Notes: a model not told the origin generated them from the letters alone. A stretch of DNA of 64,000 nucleotides from Panacagrimonas sp052389915 (GCA_052389915.1 JBQTHL010000080.1:1-64000); one strand, 5' to 3'; shown: positions 44,513-53,272, numbered from the stretch's first letter. A program made the numbers and translations.

Positions 44513-45637
44513 TCAGATCGGCGGGTGTTGCTGTACTTGCTCGTAGCGGGCGTAACCCTTGCCCACGCCGTATTCCATGATTCCGTAACCCAACTCTTCA
44601 CCCATCCGCACCTCGATCGCGTGATCGCACAGCGTGCGCGCGAGCTTGCGGGTTGCCGGGTCCTCCAGATTCCAGCGGTCGTGCTCGACGTGGAGCTTTC
44701 CCTTGTCGTCCCCGTGGAACCAGCCATTGAGGCCGCCGTACAGACCGCCCTTGAGGAAGTACCGCGCCGGCAGCGTGCGGATCGACAGCAGGCGCTGCGA
44801 TCCGTCGTCCAGCTTCACGTCGAACGTGGCGCTGGCCACGGTCTGCCCGTGCGGGTCGTTCGCCCACTGAATCTCGTGACTCACGCCTGCCATCCGCCTG
44901 CCGGCCTGCGGCTTCTCGCCCAGGGGCAGCACTTCCTCGCCGGAGAGATAGATGAACTCACCGGGCGCACGCTCCTTGAAGAACACGTGCAGGCCCTTCT
45001 TCGTGAACTGCACTGTCGTCCAGGCGTAGAAAAACGGCGGGTAGAACGTGACCGGCGGAAGGGCCTCGTCCGTGCGCATCTCGGCACGGATGCCCCAGGA
45101 GTGGTCGCGCTGACCGAGCCAGCCCTGCGGTTCGATCGCGCGGCGCTGACCGTCCACCTCGATCCAGCCGCAGTACGCACCGAGTTGCTGGCCACGCGCC
45201 ATGTGCTCGGTGATGCGGCCGTTGCGGCGACGGAAATGCGGTTCTTCCTCGTGCGCGTTCAAGGTGCCGAGGAATTCGAGATCGAGGCTTAGGCCCGATT
45301 CGTTCGGGGCGAGACTCAGGCGATGACGGCGCAGGCCTTCCAGCACCTCGATCTTCAGCGGACCGACAGTCGTCTCCAACGGACTCATCGTTGGATGGGG
45401 CCGCAGCCGGCGCGAGGCGCGGAAGTTGATCTGCTTCGTACCGACGGTGACGCCGGCGAACGCATCCATCACGTTGCGGTTCGGGTGGTATCCCAGGCCG
45501 ATATCGAAGATCAGGTCGCCGGACTTCGGATGCCCCGTGTACCAGAGCCGTTCCATCCAGGAAGGATCGCTGTTGCCGACGTGGTCGAAGGTCGTCGGCA
45601 ACTGGTGACCGATCAGGTCGTCTTGTGCGGTCAGCAT
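44513..45637 (-). CDS. DUF7065/DUF7064-type protein, copy 1
   Basis: 374 residues, soluble, with no signal peptide, rich in beta strands. Diagnostic segments: WYTGHPKSGDLIFDIGLGYH, TVGPLKIEVLEGLRRHRLSL and EPQGWLGQRDHSWGIRAEMR, with GEELGYGIMEYGVGKGYARY at the end. The layout (two lipocalin-like halves) resembles AttH/carotenoid hydratase-type proteins, so a hydratase, dehydratase or lipid-binding role is possible. A clear paralogue is encoded at 55854-56960. Both sit beside an APH kinase plus small helical protein. The family name is from memory. Confidence 0.75.
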   Translation of the reverse strand: MLTAQDDLIGHQLPTTFDHVGNSDPSWMERLWYTGHPKSGDLIFDIGLGYHPNRNVMDAFAGVTVGTKQINFRASRRLRPHPTMSPLETTVGPLKIEVLEGLRRHRLSLAPNESGLSLDLEFLGTLNAHEEEPHFRRRNGRITEHMARGQQLGAYCGWIEVDGQRRAIEPQGWLGQRDHSWGIRAEMRTDEALPPVTFYPPFFYAWTTVQFTKKGLHVFFKERAPGEFIYLSGEEVLPLGEKPQAGRRMAGVSHEIQWANDPHGQTVASATFDVKLDDGSQRLLSIRTLPARYFLKGGLYGGLNGWFHGDDKGKLHVEHDRWNLEDPATRKLARTLCDHAIEVRMGEELGYGIMEYGVGKGYARYEQVQQHPPI

Positions 45638-45650
45638 GTGTGTTCTCGTT

Positions 45651-46121
45651 CTATTCCGATCCGCTCGACATTTCGGCGAACATCGGCTTGGCCGAGGTCT
45701 GCAATTCCCACTTGAGCTGCCGATCCATGTACGCGCGCAGTTGCGTCTCGATGGCGGCGGCCTTGCCCGCCTCCAGTGGCGCCGTGCCGTGCCACACGAT
45801 CAGTGCGCAGATGCGGTCTTCGTTCTCGTCACGCGCGGCTTCCAGGTCCTTCACGCGCAGGCCCGCGTCCGCAGCCTGCGGCAGGGCCGGCGCATCCGTG
45901 CCCGCCAGCAGCGGCGCGAGCGCCTCGCGCAACGCGAACTGGGCGGCGATCTGCCCGAAGACGAACTCCGGCGACCAGTTCGCGCGCAGGCCGATGCTGT
46001 TGAGCAGGTAGATCACGCCAAAGGCCTGCCCGCGCGCGAACTCGGTGCCGACATGCGGAATGACCTCGTTGCGCAAGGTGGCCGACATACCCTCGATCAG
46101 CCGCTCGAGCGAGTTATTCAT
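45651..46121 (-). CDS. Small helical protein, predicted APH-kinase partner (LvaB/DUF6285-like), copy 1
   Basis: 156 residues, all-helical: MNNSLERLIEGMSATLRNEV, then FGVIYLLNSIGLRANWSPEF and a charged C-terminal half. The ATG overlaps the stop of the upstream APH kinase (ATGA), implying a fixed stoichiometry or complex. In the levulinate pathway the kinase LvaA needs the small partner LvaB. Assignment to that role is inferred from size, helicity and coupling. Confidence 0.65.
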   Translation of the reverse strand: MNNSLERLIEGMSATLRNEVIPHVGTEFARGQAFGVIYLLNSIGLRANWSPEFVFGQIAAQFALREALAPLLAGTDAPALPQAADAGLRVKDLEAARDENEDRICALIVWHGTAPLEAGKAAAIETQLRAYMDRQLKWELQTSAKPMFAEMSSGSE

Positions 46122-47167
46122 AGGGCTCCCACCGGCAGCATCTTGGAGATCTGGCGCAGCACCGGCGCAATCTGGGTGCCCATCGCCGGCATGCGCATGT
46201 CGTTGAACCGCCCTTCCTCGTAACAGCGCACCGCGGCAATGTGCGTAATGGCGAGCTTGACCAACGAGAACACGAGGTAGAAATGCAGCGATGCGAGGTC
46301 GACCTTGAATCCCGCCTCGCGCTCGTACTGCGCGATGAAGTCTTCCTTCTTCAACAGCCGGCAGACAAGGCCGGACCCGCCGGTGTACTGCGGCAGGAAG
46401 GCCCAGCCGAGGTCCTCGTGCGGATCGCCGAGGTGCACCAGTTCCCAGTCGAGGATCGCCGTGATGCGGCCGTCCTGCTCGAGGAAATTGCCCAGGCGAT
46501 AGTCGCCGTGAATCGGGCTCACTCTAGGCGCGATGGGCAGGTTCCGGCGCAGCCAGCGGAATGCCCAGGTCAGCATCGGGTGGGGTTTGAGCGCCCAGCG
46601 TTCGCGGTTGCGCTCCCATTCCTCGACCAGGCGGATCGCAGCGTTTTCGCAGGTCGCGCCGCCACCGGCGAATCCTTCCTTGCCGCGCCATTCGCAGGTG
46701 TGCAGGCCGGCCAGCGCGGAGACGAACTGCTGGCCAATGCTCAGCCGATAGCTTTCCTCGAAACCGGCGGTGCTGTCGCTGACCCAGGGTACCGGCGCCG
46801 AACCCGCCACGCGCTCGCCGATGAAGAACGGCGCACCGAGAAGGGAGGCATCGTCGTTCCAATAGTACGAACGTGGCGCCGGCACCTTCGTGCCTTCCAG
46901 CAACTTGAGCGCGGCGTGCTGCGGGTGCGCACTGTAGGGCGCGAACAGGCCGTACGACGGACCGAGGCGCAGGATCAGACCCTGCTCCTTCGCAGACCCG
47001 TCTTCGCGTGCGCTGAACCCATACGTGATCCAGGAAAAGCCGACCGCATAGCGAGTGAAAGCGCCGAGCGTCCAGGCCTTGCCGGTCTCGCGCTTCAGAT
47101 ACGCGAGCAGCCGCTCGCGCAGCACCGTCTCGTTCGTGAAGTCCGGCAAAGGCTTTGCGTCGGCCAT
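46118..47167 (-). CDS. APH-fold phosphotransferase (LvaA-like hydroxyacyl-CoA kinase candidate), copy 1
   Basis: 349 residues of the aminoglycoside phosphotransferase/choline kinase superfamily (COG3173 type). Brenner motif SPIHGDYRLGNFLEQ (catalytic Asp) and metal motif AILDWELVHLGDPHEDLGW are intact. Members of this branch include LvaA and the N-terminal kinase domains of ACAD10/ACAD11, which phosphorylate 4-hydroxyacyl-CoAs ahead of phosphate elimination. Here it lies in a CoA-thioester operon, not near resistance genes, so a catabolic kinase is more likely than antibiotic resistance. Start MADAKPLPDFTNETVL at 47167. Confidence 0.85.
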   Translation of the reverse strand: MADAKPLPDFTNETVLRERLLAYLKRETGKAWTLGAFTRYAVGFSWITYGFSAREDGSAKEQGLILRLGPSYGLFAPYSAHPQHAALKLLEGTKVPAPRSYYWNDDASLLGAPFFIGERVAGSAPVPWVSDSTAGFEESYRLSIGQQFVSALAGLHTCEWRGKEGFAGGGATCENAAIRLVEEWERNRERWALKPHPMLTWAFRWLRRNLPIAPRVSPIHGDYRLGNFLEQDGRITAILDWELVHLGDPHEDLGWAFLPQYTGGSGLVCRLLKKEDFIAQYEREAGFKVDLASLHFYLVFSLVKLAITHIAAVRCYEEGRFNDMRMPAMGTQIAPVLRQISKMLPVGAL

Positions 47168-47181
47168 GTTCGTCACAGGCC

Positions 47182-48084
47182 TCAGACCTTGGCCTTGCGG
47201 CTCGAATGCTTCTTCGGTCCTTCGGTCAGTACCTTGGGTGGCGCTTCGAGGTGAAAGCCGTCGAAGGCCTCGGAGTTGCACTCCTGGCGCAGCGGGCCCC
47301 AGCAGACGCGCGCGTTGGGCGAACCGCCGTCGATGCGGATGCAGGCTCCCGTGACGTATGCCGCGCCGGGCGACAGCAGGTAGACGATGGCGCTGGAAAT
47401 CTCGGAGGCATTGCCCCAGCGCTGCAGCGGGATCGTCTTCGGAATATCGCGGAAGAACTGCTGCGCTTCCGGCTCGTAGGTGTCGAGCCCGCTGCTGGCG
47501 ATGCAGCCCGGCGCCACCGCGTTCACGCGCACGCCGTAGCTGGCCCATTCCGACGACACGCTCTCGGTGAGCGTCCACATGCCGCCGCGGGCCGCGGCCG
47601 AGTGCGCGTAGTTGGGCCAGCCGCCCCAGATGTCCGCGATCATGTTCACGATCGCGCCGCCGTTGGCCTTCATCCATCGCTTGTAGGTCTCGCGCATGAA
47701 GATGAAACCGCCGACGAGGTTGTTGCGGACCACGGCTTCGAAGCCCTTGGTGCTGATGTCCTCCGCGGGCATGCGGTACTGGCCGCCGGCATTGTTGACC
47801 AGGCCGTCGATCCGGCCGTGTGCCGCCAGGACGGCGTCGATGGTCTCGCCGACCATCGCCTCCTCGCGGATGTCGCAGACGTGCGTCGTCACCCGGCCGC
47901 CCTGCTGCTCGATCTCGGCCTTGACGGCGTCAAGCTTTTCGAACTTGCGCCCGACGATAGCGACAGTGGCGCCGAGCGCCGCGAGTTCGTGCGCGGTGCA
48001 GCGGCCGATGCCGCTGCCGCCGCCGGTCACGATGAAGACCTGGCCTGCAAAGAGGTCGGCGCGGTAGATCGACTTGTAGCCCAT
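47182..48084 (-). CDS. SDR of peroxisomal trans-2-enoyl-CoA reductase (PECR) type
   Basis: 300 residues. Cofactor loop FIVTGGGSGIGRCTAHELAA, NNAG in LVNNAGGQYR, but the catalytic block reads YAHSAAARGGMWTLTESVSS instead of YxxxK. That HSxAARxG signature is what mammalian PECR carries, so 2-enoyl-CoA reduction is a better guess than alcohol oxidation. About 30 extra residues at the C-terminus end in KKHSSRKAKV, basic and PTS1-free. Start MGYKSIYRADLFAG at 48084, right after the enoyl-CoA hydratase fragment. Confidence 0.88.
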   Translation of the reverse strand: MGYKSIYRADLFAGQVFIVTGGGSGIGRCTAHELAALGATVAIVGRKFEKLDAVKAEIEQQGGRVTTHVCDIREEAMVGETIDAVLAAHGRIDGLVNNAGGQYRMPAEDISTKGFEAVVRNNLVGGFIFMRETYKRWMKANGGAIVNMIADIWGGWPNYAHSAAARGGMWTLTESVSSEWASYGVRVNAVAPGCIASSGLDTYEPEAQQFFRDIPKTIPLQRWGNASEISSAIVYLLSPGAAYVTGACIRIDGGSPNARVCWGPLRQECNSEAFDGFHLEAPPKVLTEGPKKHSSRKAKV

Positions 48085-48097
48085 GTCGGTCCTCCTC

Positions 48098-48295
48098 TCA
48101 GAGTGCGCCGACGGTGAAGGCATCGCCGGTGCCGGTCAGGATAGCAACCCGCAGATCGGGGTCGTCGCGGAAATCCTTCCAGGCGTCGCAAAGCAGGAGG
48201 TGGGTCTCGTAGTCGACCGCGTTCTTGCACTCGGGACGGTTGAGCATGACGTAGGCGACCTCACCCTTCTTCTCGTACAGCACCTTCTTCGACAT
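48098..48295 (-). pseudogene. Enoyl-CoA hydratase fragment (65 residues)
   Basis: Starts MSKKVLYEKKGEVAYVMLNR with a strong AGGAG site and reads as the first quarter of a crotonase up to VAILTGTGDAFTVGAL. It then stops where the family continues GAD(L) into the oxyanion-hole region. Family members are about 260 residues. The short product lacks the active site; the rest is deleted, since the PECR-like gene begins 13 bases later. Confidence 0.8.
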
Positions 48296-48360
48296 CGGGA
48301 TTTCTCCTAAGAGGAAACCGGTTCACGCCGGCCGGACTGGCGGTCTTGTGCGAAAGCGGC

Positions 48361-48888
48361 TCAGGCGGCCATGCGCAGGCTGCGCGGGCTCTTGTCCAAC
48401 GACACGATCAGCTTGCGGAGGACGCGCTCCAGCATCGCGAACTCGTCGTCGCCGAGATCGGAGAAAGCGTTTTCGATCGGCTCGCGTAGCTGCGGAGCGG
48501 CATCCAGCGCCTTGGTGCGACCTCCCGGCGTGATCGTGATGACGTGACGACGCGCATCGCGCGGATCGATGCTGCGGACGACGTACCCATCGTCGATCAA
48601 CTCTTCGAGCAGCCGGGTCATGTTGGCGCGACTGGTGCCGACCATTTCGCTCAGCTCGCCAGGCGAGGCCGAGCCGCTCTCGTTCGCCACCAGCAAGCAC
48701 AACACATGAAACGTGTGCTCGGTCAACCCCATCGAGCGGAACACCGGCTCGAAAAAATTGCCGAGCCCGAACTGGGTGATGCGCAGCAAGCGAACCATCA
48801 CGGTTCCCGGCATCGATAACTCCGGCAGCGCCCGTCCCATCAGGGGCGTACTAACCGCTACTTGGGTAAGCCGCTCAGATCCTTTCAT
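48361..48888 (-). CDS. MarR-family transcriptional regulator
   Basis: 175 residues. Winged helix with FHVLCLLVANESGSASPGEL, EMVGTSRANMTRLLEELIDD and the wing VVRSIDPRDARRHVITITPG. It heads the long catabolic operon, with an autoregulatory-type palindrome at 48906-48917 just before its start. Probably relieved by a CoA thioester or aromatic/lipid-like ligand, as for other MarR members in degradation operons. Confidence 0.93.
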   Translation of the reverse strand: MKGSERLTQVAVSTPLMGRALPELSMPGTVMVRLLRITQFGLGNFFEPVFRSMGLTEHTFHVLCLLVANESGSASPGELSEMVGTSRANMTRLLEELIDDGYVVRSIDPRDARRHVITITPGGRTKALDAAPQLREPIENAFSDLGDDEFAMLERVLRKLIVSLDKSPRSLRMAA

Positions 48889-49259
48889 GATCGTTACGAA
48901 TATGGTTCATGTATGAATTAAATTAACGCATGGCAACGCCGCAGAAGCAATGCCGACCGGACGCATTCACCTTCGTTCGGCGATCCGTTCATCCCCTCCG
49001 AAGCCAATCGGGCCATCCTTCTGGATGCGAGACGACGTGGCAAAGTCCCCGCGATGGCACCGGACCGGATCTCGCCACCTCGCTATCTACGGCACGGCGA
49101 GAGCAGCACCGCCGAGTTGAAGGCAAAGCGGCAAGGTGATGATGCAGGCGCCGCGGGAGCAGTTGCTGAAGTGCAGCTACGGTCTTGTCCGGTATTCCGG
49201 GATAATCCTCGAAATCCCGCCAGATGCTTTACCCCGGCACTCACCGCGAACAAACCCCG
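48889..49259. other. Divergent intergenic region between MarR and TetR genes
   Basis: 371 bases without a supported gene. It holds the MarR operator near its left end; no other structured element was recognised. A short open frame at 48930-49139 lacks a ribosome site and motif support. Confidence 0.5.
48906..48917. promoter_or_regulatory. Palindrome TTCATGTATGAA upstream of the MarR gene
   Basis: Five-base arms (TTCAT/ATGAA) around GT, 18 bases upstream of the MarR start and followed by AT-rich TTAAATTAA. The position fits an operator overlapping the promoter of the 48.9-39.8 kb operon. Confidence 0.45.
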
Positions 49260-49907
49260 ATGTCTTTGCGTGAAAAACAGATGGCGCAGCGCCGCACACG
49301 CATTCTGAGTGCGGCGGAGAAACTGATCCGCAGAACCGGCGGGACGGACTTCACGATGAACGCGCTTGCGCACGAGGCGGAGGTCAGCCCGGCGACTCCA
49401 TTCAATCTGTTCGGCACCAAGGAAGGCCTGCTATACGAACTGCTGTTGCGCTCGCTCAAGGAATTCTTTTCGCGGGCGCTGGCGCAGCAGTCCAACGATC
49501 CGGTCGAGCGCGTGGTGCTGGCGGCGCAGGCGGCAGTCGATGTATTCGTCGACAACCCCAAGCAGTTGCGGCCGCTATACCGCTTCCTGCTCGGCGTGAT
49601 CGATCCGAAATCGCGGCCCGAGTTTCTTCTGCGCTCGCACGGGTACTGGCGTATTTCGCTGGACGCGGCGGTGGCCGCGGGCTGGATGGACGAGAACGAA
49701 GCTGACGCGGTGGCCTCCGGCCTGCTGGCGCACATCCTGGGCGTGCTGGACCTGTGGGTGCACCGCGACATCACCGATGCGGAACTGAAAGACCATCTCG
49801 TTCAAGGTGTGCTGCTGCACCTGGCTCCCTTCGTGCGCGCCAAGCAACTGCCGGCCCTGCGCGCGCGTCTCAAGCAGATCATGCTGGCGCTGGCCCGGGC
49901 GCGCTGA
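49260..49907 (+). CDS. TetR/AcrR-family transcriptional regulator
   Basis: 215 residues. The N-terminal HTH is RRTGGTDFTMNALAHEAEVS followed by PATPFNLFGTKEGLLYELLL, where NLFGTK replaces the common YYHFxSK. The C-terminal domain is helical. The start at 49260 (MSLREKQMAQRRTR) is preferred; ATG 49224 would add 12 residues. It is convergent with the CoA ligase at 49996-51534, across a REP-like element. It is a candidate regulator of the P450/LLM promoter with its TTATAGT/ACTATAA palindrome. Confidence 0.92.
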   Translation: MSLREKQMAQRRTRILSAAEKLIRRTGGTDFTMNALAHEAEVSPATPFNLFGTKEGLLYELLLRSLKEFFSRALAQQSNDPVERVVLAAQAAVDVFVDNPKQLRPLYRFLLGVIDPKSRPEFLLRSHGYWRISLDAAVAAGWMDENEADAVASGLLAHILGVLDLWVHRDITDAELKDHLVQGVLLHLAPFVRAKQLPALRARLKQIMLALARAR

Positions 49908-49926
49908 GCGCAGGCCGCGAGCAGCT

Positions 49927-49984
49927 GTAGGTCGGGCTTCAGCCCTACATCCCGGCTGGCAAGTCAGGCTGAAGCCCGACCTAC
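49927..49984. repeat. REP-like inverted repeat, GTAGGTCGGGCTTCAGCC type
   Basis: GTAGGTCGGGCTTCAGCC and its reverse complement GGCTGAAGCCCGACCTAC flank a 22-base centre. A second copy of the same type is at 55775-55833. It lies between convergent TetR and CoA ligase genes. Confidence 0.85.
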
Positions 49985-49995
49985 ACGGACCGGGT

Positions 49996-51534
49996 TCAGC
50001 TCCCCGCAATGCGCCGATCACGCCCCGCCCAATAGGGCTCCCGCATCGCCTTGCGCTTGATCTTGCCGACGGCGGTCCGCAACAACGGCTCGGTGCGAAT
50101 CTGCACGCCGCCGGGCTTCTTGTAGCTGCCCAGGCCGTCGGCCACCATCTGCACGATCTCGGCTTCGGTGACGCGCGCGCCCTCTGCCACCACGCAGATC
50201 GCGAACGGCGTTTCGCCCCATTTCTCGTGCGGCACGCCGAATACCGCGACTTCCAGCACCCCAGGATGATGGGCGATGACGTTCTCCAACTCCGTGGGCC
50301 AGATGTTGTAGCCGCCAGAGATGATCATGTCGTCGGCGCGATCCAGCAGATACAGATACCCATTGCTGTCGATGCGACCGATGTCGCCGGTCTTGATCCA
50401 GCCATCGACGATGCGCTCGCGCGTGGCCTCCTCGTTGTTCCAGAACGCAGTCATCTGGCCGTCGGTCTTGGCCACGATCTCGCCGATCTCGCCGAGCGGC
50501 AGCGGGCGGTTGTCCTCGTCCCAGATTTCCACCATCGCGAAGGGCAGCGGCATGCCGCAGGCGCGCAAGGGCGTGGAGCCTTCAATTTTTGCAAACCACT
50601 GGCGCGGACCCATGAACGCAATCGGCAGCGCCTCGGTCTGGCCATAGCCCTGAAACAGCACGTCGCCGAACAGTTCGTGTGCGGCCAGCGCGGTGGCGTC
50701 CTGAATCGGCGCCGTTCCGACCAGCACGCATTGCAGGCTGCTGTAATCGCGTGCGCGCGCCGAAGGTTCGCGCAGGATGGCCTGCAACATGGTGGGCGCG
50801 AGCACGGTGTACTTGATGCGCTCGGCTTCGATCAGGCGCGTGGTGCTGTCCACCTCGAAGCGATCGACCATCACGTTGCAACCGCCCGCCAGCCAGATGG
50901 GCAGATATTGATAACCCGAGGCGTGCGAGATGGCGCCCACGTGCAGGCATTTGTCGCCCGGCTCCACCGGCGGAAAAATGTAGAACCAGTCGCGCCCCGC
51001 GGCGAGCCAGGACTTGTGCGAGTAAGCGACGGCCTTGGCCTTGCCGGTGGTGCCGCCGGTATGGCGGATGATGAACCAGTCGTCCGGCTTGACCGGCACG
51101 TCGGACTCGATGTCGCTCTGCCCGGCGAGCCAAGCCTCGTAGCCCGCGTCGCGCACGATGACGCGCATCATCTCCGGCAGTTCGCGCTCGATGCCGGCCA
51201 CGTCGACGGCGTACTTCTCGCTGACCAGCAGCACGCGGCAGTTCGTGTGCCGCATCATGTGGGCGTGCGAGTCGCGATCGTTGCGCGCGTATAGCGGCAC
51301 ACGCACGAGGTTGGCCGCCGCTGCGCCTGCGAAGATGTCGGACGCCTCGATGGAATTGTCTTCCAGCACGGCCACGCGGTCGCCTGGTTTCAGGCCCAGG
51401 GCCAGCAGGCCATTGGCCAGGCGCAGGCCGCGGTTCCAGGCCTCGCGGAACGTCAACCTGCGATCGCCGTGAACCACGGCTTCGCGCTCGGCGAAGTGCA
51501 GCGCCGCGCGGCTCATCAGGCGTTTGATGTCCAT
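49996..51534 (-). CDS. Acyl-CoA synthetase (AMP-forming), second copy
   Basis: 512 residues, ANL superfamily. The A3 motif is IIRHTGGTTGKAKAVAYSH, a variant of the usual TSGTTGxPKG. A5 is FQGYGQTEALP, A7 GWIKTGDIGRID, A8 LDRADDMIISGGYNIWPTEL, with the catalytic Lys in TAVGKIKRKAMRE. Start MDIKRLMSRAALHFAE at 51534. It lies downstream of the DUF35-thiolase gene across a REP element, and probably activates the acid fed to that pathway. Confidence 0.93.
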   Translation of the reverse strand: MDIKRLMSRAALHFAEREAVVHGDRRLTFREAWNRGLRLANGLLALGLKPGDRVAVLEDNSIEASDIFAGAAAANLVRVPLYARNDRDSHAHMMRHTNCRVLLVSEKYAVDVAGIERELPEMMRVIVRDAGYEAWLAGQSDIESDVPVKPDDWFIIRHTGGTTGKAKAVAYSHKSWLAAGRDWFYIFPPVEPGDKCLHVGAISHASGYQYLPIWLAGGCNVMVDRFEVDSTTRLIEAERIKYTVLAPTMLQAILREPSARARDYSSLQCVLVGTAPIQDATALAAHELFGDVLFQGYGQTEALPIAFMGPRQWFAKIEGSTPLRACGMPLPFAMVEIWDEDNRPLPLGEIGEIVAKTDGQMTAFWNNEEATRERIVDGWIKTGDIGRIDSNGYLYLLDRADDMIISGGYNIWPTELENVIAHHPGVLEVAVFGVPHEKWGETPFAICVVAEGARVTEAEIVQMVADGLGSYKKPGGVQIRTEPLLRTAVGKIKRKAMREPYWAGRDRRIAGS

Positions 51535-51567
51535 CTGCTTGTCTCTCCTTCCATCAGTGCAGCCTTT

Positions 51568-51656
51568 GTAGGAGGGGCGTAAGTCCCGACAGCTCGCCCG
51601 AAACCCCAATCCCGCTTCGTATTGCGAGCGCCGGTCGGGGCTTGCGCCCCTCCTAC
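51568..51656. repeat. REP-like inverted repeat, GTAGGAGGGGCG type
   Basis: GTAGGAGGGGCGTAAGTCC on the left pairs with GGGGCTTGCGCCCCTCCTAC on the right over a roughly 45-base centre. A half copy is at 58498-58515. Located between the CoA ligase and DUF35-thiolase genes. Confidence 0.85.
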
Positions 51657-53272
51657 GGCGTGCTTCGTAACAACAGGCACCCGCCCGGAATGCCGCCGCC
51701 GCTGGACGTCACTGCCAGCCGCGCGTCCTGCACCTGCCGCCCCTGCGCCTGTCCGCGCAGTTGCAGTACCGCTTCGCGAACATGGCCGTAGCCGTTGCTG
51801 CGACCAGCACAAAGATGTCCGCCATGCGGGTTCAGCGGCAGCTCGCCGTCAAGCGCGATGCGCGTGCCGCCGGCGACAAAATCGGCCGCCTCGCCGAGCC
51901 CGCAAAATCCCAGCGCTTCCAGCCATGAAATCGCATTGAACGTGAAGCCGTCGTAGAGACAGACCAGGTCGATGTCGCGCGCTCGTACATCCGTGCGGCT
52001 CCACAGATGCGCGGCCGGACCGAACACATTGACCTGATGCGTCAGCGAGCCCTGATCCCAGAACTGCGGCTCAGACATCTGCGTGCCGACGGCCTCGACC
52101 AGCACCGGCGGCTGGCGCAGATCGGCGGCGGTTTCGCGACGCGACAGCACGAAGGCAATGGCGCCGTCGCAGGGCGTATCGCAGTCGTACAGGCCAAAGG
52201 GCGTCGAGATCGTCCGCGCGCCGAGGTAAGCGTCCATATCCAGTGGCGTGCGATGCAGGGCCTCCGGATTGCCGATGGCGTGGCGCCGCGTGCTGATCGC
52301 AATCCAGCCGAGGGTTTCGCGCGACACGCCGTAGCGCGCCAGGTAATGCGTGGCGTGCAGCGCGATCCAGTTCGCCGGGGTCATCGCGCCAAACGGCAGT
52401 CGCCAAGCCAATTCACCGCCGATGCGCGCGCCGTGCTGCGCAGTCCACGGCTGCCCGGCTTCGGCGAAGCTGCTTACGCACAACACATGGCGGCACAGGC
52501 CGGCAGAGAGCGCGAGCATGGCCTCGACCAGCGCGCCGGTCTGTCCCGCAACCTCCTGCGCGCCGCAATGCCAGGTCGGCCGCAAGCCGAGAGTCTGTTC
52601 GATGGCGCGCACGCCGCCGCTGGACACGCCGGGCATGCCGCTGCTGCCGGGATAGGTGCTGATGCCGTCGATGTCGGCGAAGCGCAGGCCCGCGTCATCG
52701 ACTGCCGCGCGACAGGCATCGACGCTCAGCGCCGTCGGGCTGCGACCGAGCTTGCGGCCGATGCGCGAGGCGCCGACGCCGGTGACCGCGACGCGGTCCT
52801 CGAACTTGTCGGTCTGCGTCCGCGGACGTACATGGATATGCGGCGTGGGCTCGGCGATGCGCGCGCAGATTCCGTCCAGCGGTTCGAACAGCGGCAGCCA
52901 GACATCTTCATGTTTCTCGAAACGCACCTGCGTCGGCATGCCGATGCGTAGCGTCGTGTTGTCGGTCCCGACCAGTCGCGTCGTCAAGCGCACCGAGACC
53001 GCGGCATCCAGTTGGACGATGCCGATCCAGTACGGTGGTATCGGCGCCTGCGGCCAGGCCTGATGATTCTCGGTAAACGACAACAGCGTTGCGTGGCCAT
53101 CAATGGCCTTCGAGACAAGTTCTGCAGACAGGCAATGCGGGCACAGCTCGCGCGAGGGATGCAGATAGCAGGCGCAGCGCGCGCACCAGAGAATCTGGAG
53201 TTCGCCGCGCGCGCCTGCGGTCCAGAATTCGGGGTAAGGCCCGTCGAGCGCGGGTAGCAGTTCGCTGCTCAC
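51653..53272 (-). CDS. DUF35 (OB-fold/zinc ribbon) fused to a thiolase-fold aldolase (Ltp2-like)
   Basis: 539 residues in one chain. Residues 1-140 are a DUF35 module: zinc-ribbon cysteines C30, C33, C44 and C47 (LWCARCACYLHPSRELCPHC) and an acyl-CoA-binding-type OB fold. Residues about 160-539 are a nondecarboxylating thiolase/sterol-carrier-protein-X fold. The canonical nucleophilic Cys region reads CGAQEVAGQTG, and VCLYDGFTFNAI holds the conserved Tyr-Asp of Ltp2-type retro-aldolases. In actinobacteria Ltp2 works with a separate DUF35 domain to cleave steroid side chains; here both are fused. Start is GTG 53272, 7 bases after the P450 gene. Confidence 0.88.
   Translation of the reverse strand: MSSELLPALDGPYPEFWTAGARGELQILWCARCACYLHPSRELCPHCLSAELVSKAIDGHATLLSFTENHQAWPQAPIPPYWIGIVQLDAAVSVRLTTRLVGTDNTTLRIGMPTQVRFEKHEDVWLPLFEPLDGICARIAEPTPHIHVRPRTQTDKFEDRVAVTGVGASRIGRKLGRSPTALSVDACRAAVDDAGLRFADIDGISTYPGSSGMPGVSSGGVRAIEQTLGLRPTWHCGAQEVAGQTGALVEAMLALSAGLCRHVLCVSSFAEAGQPWTAQHGARIGGELAWRLPFGAMTPANWIALHATHYLARYGVSRETLGWIAISTRRHAIGNPEALHRTPLDMDAYLGARTISTPFGLYDCDTPCDGAIAFVLSRRETAADLRQPPVLVEAVGTQMSEPQFWDQGSLTHQVNVFGPAAHLWSRTDVRARDIDLVCLYDGFTFNAISWLEALGFCGLGEAADFVAGGTRIALDGELPLNPHGGHLCAGRSNGYGHVREAVLQLRGQAQGRQVQDARLAVTSSGGGIPGGCLLLRSTP

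Noticed and set aside
43118..45292. 724-codon plus-strand open frame
   Set aside because: Runs antisense through the AlkB-type and DUF7065/7064 genes, whose motifs are intact on the minus strand.
46118..47167. Aminoglycoside resistance gene
   Set aside because: APH fold is shared with catabolic kinases; the operon is CoA/lipid catabolism and a small partner gene is coupled.
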